Source: Vibrio sp. STUT-A11 (GTDB lineage Bacteria > Pseudomonadota > Gammaproteobacteria > Enterobacterales > Vibrionaceae). Taken from it: DNA of 64,000 bases. The notes under the pieces are model-generated. The model was not told where the DNA came from and searched no databases. It saw only the letters and a list, made by a program, of their open reading frames with translations. Below, piece by piece: positions 43,256 through 51,382 of the stretch (position 1 is its first letter; the number at the start of each line of letters is the position of its first letter). The translations under genes and the position numbers were made by a program. Where the stretch lies: positions 3,162,001 through 3,226,000 of the forward strand of contig NZ_AP026763.1 of NCBI RefSeq assembly GCF_026000435.1, written 5' to 3'.

Positions 43256-44757
43256 TACGCTTCCTTCGTCACTCGCATCACTTCTTCAAGTGACGTAATA
43301 CCAAGACGTACCTTGCTTAAACCATCACTACGAATACTTGGCGTATGCGCTCGAACTGCTTTTTCAACCTCTTGCTCACCCGCTTCGCTATGGATCAACT
43401 CTTGAACTTTTTCATCGACCATTACCAACTCGTGAATACCTGTTCGACCTCGGTACCCCTTTTGGTTGCACGCTTCACAGCCTACCGCTCGATGCAGAAC
43501 TAAAGATTCGTGTTCAGCAATACCAAACAGTTTCTTTTGCTCTCTATCCGCCTCATAAGGTTGCTTGCAATCCGGGCAGAGAGTACGAATCAGACGCTGC
43601 GCTAACACGCCCAATAGTGACGATGAAATCAAGAATGGTTCAATCCCCATATCACGCAGACGAGTAATAGCACCGACTGCGGTGTTGGTGTGAAGCGTTG
43701 ACATCACTAAGTGACCAGTCAAGGAGGCTTGCACGGCGATTTGTGCTGTTTCTAAGTCACGGATCTCACCAACCATCACCACATCCGGGTCTTGACGCAA
43801 TATTGCACGTAGGCCACGAGCAAATGTCATGTCCACTTTAGTGTTGACCTGTGTCTGACCAATACCGTCGATATCAAATTCGATCGGGTCTTCTACCGTC
43901 AGGATGTTGCGTTCGTTACTGTTGATTTCTTGCAAGCCAGCATACAAAGTTGTTGATTTACCAGAACCTGTCGGACCGGTAACCAAGATGATGCCGTGTG
44001 GGCGCTGAATAAGATGACGGAAATTATCATGTACTGAGCGAGTCATTCCCAAGCTGTGCAGATCAAGGCGCGTGGAATTCTTATCGAGCAGACGCATCAC
44101 CACACGCTCACCGTGTGAAGATGGCATGGTCGAAACACGCACATCAACGGCGCGACCACCGATACGCAAGGAAATGCGACCATCCTGAGGCACACGTTTT
44201 TCTGCAATATCCAGCTTGGCCATGACTTTGACACGGGAAACCAGAAGAGGCGCTAGCTTGCGACTAGGTGTCAGGACTTCACGTAATACGCCATCGACAC
44301 GGAAACGAATAGAGAGCTTTTTCTCGAACGTTTCAATGTGAATATCCGAAGCCCCTTCTTTGATGGCTTCTCCCAACATTGCGTTAATCAATTTAATGAT
44401 TGGGGCGTCGTCTTCGGACTCAAGCAAGTCTTCATCATGTGGCAACTCTTCTGCCAGAGAGAAGAAATCATCACTGTCTGCACCGATGTCTTCCATCAGC
44501 TGACGCGCTTCAGAAGAATCTCGCTGGTACGCTTCAGTCAGCTTTTTATCGAACGCTTCCTGGTCGATAGGCTGAGGTACGAAGCTCTGTTTAATCACAC
44601 GACGAACTTCAACCAGAGCCGCCGGATTAAGCGGCTCCACATAATAGAGAATGGGTGGGCGCTCAGGATGTTCCGTCTCCAGCACCAGTTTAAAGCGATT
44701 GGCAAAACTGAATGGCAGACGACGCATACTTGGCACTGTGTCTAACATATCAACCAT
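43255..44757 (-). CDS. gspE: Type II secretion ATPase GspE (EpsE)
   Basis: A 500-residue cytoplasmic ATPase that powers pseudopilus assembly. The N-terminal GspL-binding part has RRLPFSFANRFKLVLE. Walker A GPTGSGKST lies near residue 260, with an Asp box, Walker B GEIRDLETA and the His box. The zinc-binding tetracysteine motif (CPDC ... CEAC) near residues 398-432 is complete. TAATG overlap with the gspD stop implies coupled translation. Confidence 0.97.
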   Translation of the reverse strand: MVDMLDTVPSMRRLPFSFANRFKLVLETEHPERPPILYYVEPLNPAALVEVRRVIKQSFVPQPIDQEAFDKKLTEAYQRDSSEARQLMEDIGADSDDFFSLAEELPHDEDLLESEDDAPIIKLINAMLGEAIKEGASDIHIETFEKKLSIRFRVDGVLREVLTPSRKLAPLLVSRVKVMAKLDIAEKRVPQDGRISLRIGGRAVDVRVSTMPSSHGERVVMRLLDKNSTRLDLHSLGMTRSVHDNFRHLIQRPHGIILVTGPTGSGKSTTLYAGLQEINSNERNILTVEDPIEFDIDGIGQTQVNTKVDMTFARGLRAILRQDPDVVMVGEIRDLETAQIAVQASLTGHLVMSTLHTNTAVGAITRLRDMGIEPFLISSSLLGVLAQRLIRTLCPDCKQPYEADREQKKLFGIAEHESLVLHRAVGCEACNQKGYRGRTGIHELVMVDEKVQELIHSEAGEQEVEKAVRAHTPSIRSDGLSKVRLGITSLEEVMRVTKEA

Positions 44758-46775
44758 TAGTTCACACTCATCTGATCAAGAAATGCCTGGATCTCAGCGG
44801 GATGCTCGCGATCTTGTCCATACTCAGGCATCAATGGAACTTTATCATCCGCCATCAGTTGCAAGCCTTGCTCCGCTTTATACAATTGCTCTGCACGAAT
44901 GAAGTTGTACTTACGCTGAGTAATACCATCTGCCGTCATGCCATCACGGATAATGGTTGGCTTAATGAACACCATCAGGTTACGCTTTTGTGTTTCCGTA
45001 CTGGTTGACTTAAACAAGTGACCAAGAACTGGTATATCACCCAGTAGAGGAACTTTTGCCACACTCTCCAGTGCGCGCTCATCCACCAAGCCACCCAGCA
45101 CGAGCATCTGACCATCCTGAACCATGACTGACGTGTTTAGCTGACGCTTGGCAAAGCGAACATCGACCGCACCATTGGCACCTAAAACGTTCGACACTTC
45201 TTGTTCAATATTCAATTGAACGGAATCCCCTTCGTTAATTTGTGGTACCACTTTCAGCTTGATACCGACTTCTTTACGGTCCACGGTCTGGAATGGGTTG
45301 TCGTTGTTTGAGCCGGCAGTCGAACCAGTAATAACCGGTACTTCCTCACCAACAATAAATGAGGCTTCACCGTTATCCATCACCGTAATGCTCGGAGATG
45401 ACAGGATGTTAGAGTTTGAATCCGTCGCCACGGCATTAATCAGTGCTGTCCAGTCACCCATCACAATACTCATTGCTGCGCCGTTGACGCCACTCAACGC
45501 AGAGGCCAGTGTAGAATAATCACCTTCTTCGGTGTACTCACGAGTTTGCCAGCTACTTGAATCGCTATCCCAGTAGCTTTCTGTCTGTGTGGTGTCTTTC
45601 GCTTCTTCCAGACCAACCATGACTTCGCCGATTTGCGCACCAGAACCGTACTGAATCACAGCGCCCGTCTCTAGCGAGCCCCATTGAACGCCAAGGTTAA
45701 TACCATCACCTTCCGACATTTCAACAATCAGCGCTTCAATCAATACCTGTGCTCGGCGGATATCAAGCTGGGCAATAACATCTTGTAAAGCCATCATGAT
45801 ATCTGGTGGCGCAGTCAGCACGAGCGCATTGGTTGCAGGGTGAGCTGCGATCACCACTTCGCCACGCTGTGTTGATTTCTGTCCCTGACCTGCTTGCTTT
45901 TCCGCTTGTAGGTTATCAGATACGCCTTTTAGGACATCGACTAAATCTTCGGCTTTGGCGTTCTTAAGGTAGACCACCCGGTTGTTACCTTTGGTCGCCA
46001 TTTCCACGTCAAGCTGACGAATTAAGCGTTTAAGACGAGCGCGTACTTTAGGATCACCCGAGATAAGAATCGCATTGGTGCGGTCATCAGCCACGATCTT
46101 AGGCTCAAGGAATTCTGGTGTGCTTTTTTGATTGGTGCTTTTGTTTAGTGCTTCGACAATACGCACCATCTCTGCTGCCGAGGCATTACGTAGCTCAACC
46201 AGCTCAATTTCTTTGTCACCCGCCTGGTCAACGCGTTTAATGATTTCCGCCAAGCGATTGACCACCGCCGCACGACCCGTGATCAGGATGATGTTGGCTG
46301 GATCATAGTGAACCACGTTACCGGCACCTGCATTGTTAATTAACTGACGCAGCAAAGGAGACAATTCACGTACCGATACATTACGTACCGCAACAACTCG
46401 GGTGATAACACTGTCGCCTTGCGCGCTGCTATCACCTAAAACTGGGATCGCAGAAGTTTTCGAGTCTTTCGCTTTAATCACTTTCAGTACGCCGTTGTCC
46501 ATCTCGACGACGGCATAGCCGTAAACTTCGAGTACGTTAAGGAAAAAGCTGTAGTATTGCTCTTCATTCAGTACGTCATAACTACGGACATCAATTTTTC
46601 CACGGACCGATGGATCAACAATGATGGTTTTTTCTAAATTACGACCAACGATGTTAATAAATTCCTGAATATCCGTACCTTTAAAGCTGGCACTAAATTC
46701 ATTTGCTATCGTACCCGGAGCCCAGAGTAGGCTCCCTACCAATAACCAAGCACTTTTGCTTAACCAATGTTTCAC
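44757..46775 (-). CDS. gspD: Type II secretion outer-membrane secretin GspD (EpsD)
   Basis: A 672-residue secretin forming the outer-membrane channel. The signal peptide ends near GTIA(N), four periplasmic N domains (N0-N3, about 25-320) follow, and the secretin core includes VPVITGSTAGSNNDNPFQTVDRKEVGIKLKVVPQI and QMLVLGGLVDERALESVAKVPLLGDIPVLGHLFK. A C-terminal tail of about 50 residues would bind the pilotin. No pilotin gene (gspS/aspS) is in this window. It starts 36 bp after gspC. Confidence 0.96.
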   Translation of the reverse strand: MKHWLSKSAWLLVGSLLWAPGTIANEFSASFKGTDIQEFINIVGRNLEKTIIVDPSVRGKIDVRSYDVLNEEQYYSFFLNVLEVYGYAVVEMDNGVLKVIKAKDSKTSAIPVLGDSSAQGDSVITRVVAVRNVSVRELSPLLRQLINNAGAGNVVHYDPANIILITGRAAVVNRLAEIIKRVDQAGDKEIELVELRNASAAEMVRIVEALNKSTNQKSTPEFLEPKIVADDRTNAILISGDPKVRARLKRLIRQLDVEMATKGNNRVVYLKNAKAEDLVDVLKGVSDNLQAEKQAGQGQKSTQRGEVVIAAHPATNALVLTAPPDIMMALQDVIAQLDIRRAQVLIEALIVEMSEGDGINLGVQWGSLETGAVIQYGSGAQIGEVMVGLEEAKDTTQTESYWDSDSSSWQTREYTEEGDYSTLASALSGVNGAAMSIVMGDWTALINAVATDSNSNILSSPSITVMDNGEASFIVGEEVPVITGSTAGSNNDNPFQTVDRKEVGIKLKVVPQINEGDSVQLNIEQEVSNVLGANGAVDVRFAKRQLNTSVMVQDGQMLVLGGLVDERALESVAKVPLLGDIPVLGHLFKSTSTETQKRNLMVFIKPTIIRDGMTADGITQRKYNFIRAEQLYKAEQGLQLMADDKVPLMPEYGQDREHPAEIQAFLDQMSVN

Positions 46776-46811
46776 GTATGTCTCCCTGCACTTACGCTGA
46801 TAGCCTAAGTA

Positions 46812-47729
46812 TTACAATTGGATATAGATTTCGTACTGCTGGCCTTCACGCACAACAGTCAGATTCAGCTCTTGCGGATCGCTCATTATTTGCATCAATT
46901 CAGCTGAAGAAGAAGGGTCACTTAAGTCGATCCCGTTGAGTTGTACGGCAATATCACCAGACTCTAAGCCCACATCATTAAACAATGCGGCTTCGCGCCC
47001 CGGAGCAACTCGGTAACCAATAATGTCGTCACCATTCTTCACGGGTGAAATGCTGATGTATTTAAAAACACTTTTCGGATCTTGAGCGATTTCCTCGCGG
47101 ATTTGCTCCAATTTGTCACCCACCACAGACTCCTGCTGGACAGCCTGCGCTCGCCTCAGCTGTGGCGATTCAGATAACTTGTTATACTCAACTCCCTGCA
47201 TCATCAGCGTTTCGTCACGGCCTTGGTTATCGATGATGACACGATCGACTAATACGGCTTTCAATGTCGCACGTGTGCCTTCGATTTCTTCACCGATACC
47301 ATAGGTTGACTGTTTACCTCGATTGGCAATAACCGCTAAACTGCTTTGCACCTGATTACTGGCCACAGCCCCAACGAGAGTTAAGTTCAGACGAGTCTTA
47401 GGTGCATCTTTGACAACAGGTTGATCGATAATGACAGGTTTGTTTTCAGTGTATTGACCGAATAAGTGAGCATTTTGAAGGGCGTTGAAATCAATTGCGT
47501 TGTCGTTATTGCCAGCAATAATATTACCTGCTGTAGGTCGCCATGGCGTTATTTCCGCCGTTTGTGGGATCAGTAACCACACTACTTTTCCGAGCAGCCA
47601 TCCGACTAGCGCGATAAATAAACAAGTAAATAGCAAACTAAGCTTGGTTTGAATCGCGTAGTTATTGGATTTCATCTGAGCCAGTAGTGGGCTGCTCGAT
47701 AATCCAGCACTCAGCTCTATTCGCTTCAC
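46812..47729 (-). CDS. gspC: Type II secretion protein GspC (EpsC)
   Basis: A 305-residue inner-membrane protein that links the platform to the secretin. An N-terminal cytoplasmic stretch and membrane helix (about 32-52) precede an HR domain (VKDAPKTRLNLTLVGAVASNQVQSSLAVIANRG near 105-140) and a C-terminal PDZ domain (YRVAPGREAALFNDVGLESGDIAVQLNGIDLSD). It is the first gene of the operon; the 250 bp upstream should hold the promoter, shared divergently with hslR. Confidence 0.94.
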   Translation of the reverse strand: MKRIELSAGLSSSPLLAQMKSNNYAIQTKLSLLFTCLFIALVGWLLGKVVWLLIPQTAEITPWRPTAGNIIAGNNDNAIDFNALQNAHLFGQYTENKPVIIDQPVVKDAPKTRLNLTLVGAVASNQVQSSLAVIANRGKQSTYGIGEEIEGTRATLKAVLVDRVIIDNQGRDETLMMQGVEYNKLSESPQLRRAQAVQQESVVGDKLEQIREEIAQDPKSVFKYISISPVKNGDDIIGYRVAPGREAALFNDVGLESGDIAVQLNGIDLSDPSSSAELMQIMSDPQELNLTVVREGQQYEIYIQL

Positions 47730-47979
47730 TAAATTGATTCCTTTCTTTCGATATAGGTCGATCTGGCTATAAAAAACATCGACTCTATCACTTCTATAAT
47801 GACAGTAAAATTACTAACAAAAAAATAGCAGTCAACTATATCATAACGAATATTACTTACCTTTTTCTTCTTCAGTTTTTGCCAACTCCCTTGAAAAAAA
47901 TAGGCCTTGGCTCCATCTGTAGGTGAATAATCCATCACTCATTGCTGTAAATAGCAGTGGTTAGATAGCGTAGTGTTGT

Positions 47980-48366
47980 ATGAGTTCCGTAAATGAAGCC
48001 GTTAGGCTAGATAAATGGCTTTGGGCCGCAAGATTTTATAAAACCCGCTCCATCGCTCGTAACATGGTCGATGGCGGTAAAGTCCACTATAATGGCCAAC
48101 GAAGCAAACCAAGCAAAATAGTTGAGTTGGGTGCCGAAATTAAACTTCGTCAAGGCAACGAAGAAAAAACGGTGATCATCGAGAAAATCTCTGATCAACG
48201 TCGCGGGGCACCAATCGCACAGACTCTGTATCGCGAAACTGAAGACAGTATTACAAAGCGAGAAGAACACGCGACTCAACGGAAACTTAATGCCCACAAC
48301 CCAAGTCCGGAACGCCGCCCTGATAAAAAGCAGCGCCGTGACATCATTAAGTTCAAGCATCAATAA
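47980..48366 (+). CDS. hslR: Heat-shock protein 15 (ribosome-associated, S4 domain)
   Basis: A 128-residue RNA-binding protein that recycles free 50S subunits carrying nascent chains. The S4 domain begins at VRLDKWLWAARFYKTRSIARNMVDGGKVHYNGQRSKPSK (about 8-46), with a basic C-terminal tail ending RRDIIKFKHQ. It precedes hslO by 31 bp, the same pair as in E. coli, where both belong to the heat-shock regulon. Confidence 0.95.
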   Translation: MSSVNEAVRLDKWLWAARFYKTRSIARNMVDGGKVHYNGQRSKPSKIVELGAEIKLRQGNEEKTVIIEKISDQRRGAPIAQTLYRETEDSITKREEHATQRKLNAHNPSPERRPDKKQRRDIIKFKHQ

Positions 48367-48397
48367 ACGCCGGAAATACCAACGAGGAAATCACTCC

Positions 48398-49273
48398 ATG
48401 GCAAATAATGTTTTAAACCGCTACCTATTTGAAGACCTTTCAGTTCGTGGCGAGTTGGTACAATTGGACGAAGCGTACCAGCGTATTATCTCCAGCAAGG
48501 AATATCCGGCAGCAGTACAAAAACTGTTGGGTGAGCTACTCGTATCGACCACTCTTTTAACCGCAACACTTAAATTCGAAGGCTCAATCACGATTCAGCT
48601 GCAAGGTGATGGTCCGGTTTCTCTTGCCGTCATCAATGGTGACCACAAACAGAGAATTCGTGGTGTTGCCCGCTGGGAAGGCGATATTGCCGATGATGCT
48701 AGCCTTCACGATATGATGGGTAAAGGTCATATGGTGATCACAATCGAACCTAAAGCAGGCGAACGTTACCAAGGTGTGGTTGGCTTAGAGGGCGACAATC
48801 TGGCAGAAGTTCTCGAAGGCTATTTCGCAAACTCTGAGCAGCTAAAAACGCGTCTTTGGATCCGCACGGGTGAATTTGAAGGTAAACCGCATGCAGCGGG
48901 TATGCTGATTCAGGTGATGCCCGACGGTACTGGTTCTCCTGATGATTTTGAACACTTAGAACAACTGACTGACACAGTAAAAGAGCAAGAGCTGTTCAGC
49001 TTAGAAGCCAATGAGCTACTCTACCGTTTATACAACCAGGACAAAGTGCGTCTGTACGAACCTCAACCAGTATCATTCCAATGTGGTTGTTCTCGTGAGC
49101 GCAGTGGTGCTGCTATCGTCACTGTTGAGAAAGCAGAAATTTATGACATTTTGGCCGAGGTCGGATCCGTTTCTTTACATTGTGATTACTGCGGGACAAC
49201 ATATTCCTTTGATGAATCTGAGATTACAGCCCTCTACGCACAAGCTTCAACGGACAAAAAAACGCTGCATTAA
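48398..49273 (+). CDS. hslO: Redox-regulated chaperone Hsp33
   Basis: A 291-residue holdase chaperone activated by oxidation. The four zinc-binding cysteines are visible as FQCGCS and HCDYCGTTY (CxC ... CxxC) in the C-terminal switch region, about residues 231-270. ATG 48398 (MANNVLNRYLF) has GAGGAAA upstream; earlier in-frame codons lie within the hslR 3' end. Confidence 0.96.
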   Translation: MANNVLNRYLFEDLSVRGELVQLDEAYQRIISSKEYPAAVQKLLGELLVSTTLLTATLKFEGSITIQLQGDGPVSLAVINGDHKQRIRGVARWEGDIADDASLHDMMGKGHMVITIEPKAGERYQGVVGLEGDNLAEVLEGYFANSEQLKTRLWIRTGEFEGKPHAAGMLIQVMPDGTGSPDDFEHLEQLTDTVKEQELFSLEANELLYRLYNQDKVRLYEPQPVSFQCGCSRERSGAAIVTVEKAEIYDILAEVGSVSLHCDYCGTTYSFDESEITALYAQASTDKKTLH

Positions 49274-49309
49274 TTTTCATAGCTTATCAAGCACGTAATT
49301 CCCCCTTCA

Positions 49310-49336
49310 AAAGGCCAGCTTAATGCTGGCCTTTTT
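49310..49336 (+). terminator. Terminator after hslO
   Basis: Perfect 10-bp stem AAAGGCCAGC with GCTGGCCTTT, 5-base loop, followed by TTTT. Confidence 0.88.
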
Positions 49337-49609
49337 GTGACCCAACCCCCGTAAAACCTAACTTTTGACGTAATAAAATAACCGCTTAATTTTAAGTGAT
49401 TAATAATTATTTTGCCCTAGCGTAAAGGATTGCGCGCACGATAAACTATTCCAACCAATATGTGACGGGTCACCTAAAACCCCAACAATATCGTGGATAA
49501 ATTTTGAACTATATCCCTGTTTTCTCCCGGTCCCGTTGCTAGCATGGTGAGCAGATAAAAATTAAAACATTCTTACAAAATCCCTACAAAATCCTTATAA
49601 GGAGCACCT
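49337..49609 (+). promoter_or_regulatory. Control region upstream of pckA
   Basis: AT-rich, no gene. A weak promoter candidate is TTGACG (49365-49370), 16 bp, TAATTT (49387-49392). An inverted repeat GTGAC..GTCAC with a 2-bp spacer lies near 49461-49472. Two copies of TACAAAATCC precede the ribosome-binding site AAGGAG. The expected catabolite regulators of pckA (CRP, Cra) cannot be assigned to exact sites by eye. Confidence 0.4.
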
Positions 49610-51238
49610 ATGACCGTTATGGAACATACAAAGGCTGCAACACTTGATCTAACCAGACATGGACTGCACAACGTAAAAGAGGTTCTGCGCAACCCTAGCT
49701 ACGAAGTGCTGTTTGAAGAAGAGACGCGTGAAGAACTAACCGGTTATGAACGCGGTGTGGTTACTGAATTGGGTGCGGTTGCTGTAGACACAGGCATCTT
49801 TACTGGTCGCTCACCAAAAGATAAATACATCGTGAAAGATGCTACAACAGAAGAAAACATGTGGTGGACTTCTGACGCAGTTAAAAATGATAACAAGCCA
49901 ATCAACCAAGAAGTGTGGAATGAGCTAAAAGAATTGGTGGCAAACCAACTTTCTGGCAAACGCCTGTTTGTGATTGACGGTTACTGTGGTGCAAACCCTG
50001 ATACACGCTTGAGCATTCGTGTTATCACCGAAGTTGCATGGCAAGCGCACTTCGTGAAAAACATGTTCATCCGCCCAACAGAAGAAGAGCTGGCAACGTT
50101 TGAACCAGACTTCGTTGTTATGAATGGCGCGAAATGCACTAACCCTAAATGGGAAGAGCAAGGTCTTAACTCTGAAAACTTCACTGTATTCAACTTGACT
50201 GAACGTACTCAGCTTATCGGCGGTACTTGGTACGGTGGTGAGATGAAGAAAGGCATGTTCGCAATGATGAACTACTTCCTTCCTCTGAAAGACATCGCAT
50301 CAATGCACTGTAGTGCAAACATGGGCGAAGATGGCGATGTAGCGATCTTCTTTGGCCTATCTGGTACAGGTAAAACAACGCTTTCTACTGACCCTAAACG
50401 TGCCCTAATTGGCGATGATGAACACGGTTGGGATGACGACGGCGTATTTAACTTCGAAGGTGGTTGTTACGCGAAGACCATCAAACTATCGAAAGAAGCC
50501 GAGCCTGATATCTACAACGCTATCCGCCGCGATGCGCTGCTAGAAAACGTAACGGTACGTAACGATGGCTCTATCGACTTTGATGATGGCTCTAAGACAG
50601 AGAACACTCGTGTTTCTTACCCGCTTTACCACATTGAAAACATCGTTAAGCCTGTTTCAAAAGGCGGTCACGCGAACAAAGTGATCTTCCTGTCAGCTGA
50701 CGCGTTTGGTGTGCTTCCTCCAGTATCAAAACTGACGCCAGAACAAACCAAGTACCACTTCCTGTCTGGCTTTACTGCTAAACTAGCAGGTACTGAGCGC
50801 GGTATCACTGAGCCGACGCCAACCTTCTCTGCATGTTTTGGTGCTGCGTTCCTAACACTTCACCCAACTAAGTATGCAGAAGTACTGGTTAAACGTATGG
50901 AAGCAGCAGGTGCAGAAGCTTACCTGGTCAACACGGGTTGGAACGGTAGCGGTAAACGTATCTCAATTCAGGATACTCGCGGAATTATTGATGCAATCCT
51001 AGACGGTTCAATTGAAGATGCAGCAACAAAGCAAATCCCAATCTTCAACCTTGAAGTTCCGACTTCACTACCAGGTGTTGATCCAAGCATTCTTGATCCA
51101 CGTGATACTTATGTTGATCCACTGCAATGGGAAAGCAAAGCGAAAGATCTAGCGGAACGCTTTATCAATAACTTTGATAAATACACAGACAACGCAGAAG
51201 GTAAATCCCTGGTTGCTGCAGGCCCACAACTTGACTAA
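49610..51238 (+). CDS. pckA: Phosphoenolpyruvate carboxykinase (ATP)
   Basis: A 542-residue gluconeogenic enzyme making phosphoenolpyruvate and CO2 from oxaloacetate and ATP. ATP-type hallmarks: FTGRSPKDKYIV near 64-75, kinase-1a P-loop GLSGTGKTTLS, metal-binding IGDDEHGWDDDGVFNFEGGCYAK, and FLSADAFGVLPPVSKL. AAGGAG precedes the ATG at 49610. The leading MTVMEHTKAATLDLTRHGL is typical of Vibrio PckA. Confidence 0.97.
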   Translation: MTVMEHTKAATLDLTRHGLHNVKEVLRNPSYEVLFEEETREELTGYERGVVTELGAVAVDTGIFTGRSPKDKYIVKDATTEENMWWTSDAVKNDNKPINQEVWNELKELVANQLSGKRLFVIDGYCGANPDTRLSIRVITEVAWQAHFVKNMFIRPTEEELATFEPDFVVMNGAKCTNPKWEEQGLNSENFTVFNLTERTQLIGGTWYGGEMKKGMFAMMNYFLPLKDIASMHCSANMGEDGDVAIFFGLSGTGKTTLSTDPKRALIGDDEHGWDDDGVFNFEGGCYAKTIKLSKEAEPDIYNAIRRDALLENVTVRNDGSIDFDDGSKTENTRVSYPLYHIENIVKPVSKGGHANKVIFLSADAFGVLPPVSKLTPEQTKYHFLSGFTAKLAGTERGITEPTPTFSACFGAAFLTLHPTKYAEVLVKRMEAAGAEAYLVNTGWNGSGKRISIQDTRGIIDAILDGSIEDAATKQIPIFNLEVPTSLPGVDPSILDPRDTYVDPLQWESKAKDLAERFINNFDKYTDNAEGKSLVAAGPQLD

Positions 51239-51288
51239 TGTGATGCAATAAACCAGTCGAGAGTGACTTGGTTACCAAAATATTCTAC

Positions 51289-51313
51289 AAGCCCCTCTTT
51301 TGAGGGGCTTTTT
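51289..51313 (+). terminator. Terminator after pckA
   Basis: Nine-base stem AAGCCCCTC with GAGGGGCTT, 4-base T loop, followed by further T residues. Confidence 0.88.
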
Positions 51314-51382
51314 ATTGAATCCCACTTAAGATTGATACAAGCTAAAGCAGACTTCCCTACTTTTACGCAGGTTCTGGCAAGG

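Noticed and set aside
47729..47938. 69-codon minus-strand frame directly upstream of gspC
   Set aside because: It fills the expected gspC promoter region, is of odd composition, and has no recognisable family or ribosome-binding site; more likely non-coding.
49461..49472. CRP-like site upstream of pckA (TGTGA...TCAC)
   Set aside because: The half-sites are too close together for the CRP consensus, which needs six bases between TGTGA and TCACA; kept only as an unassigned inverted repeat.
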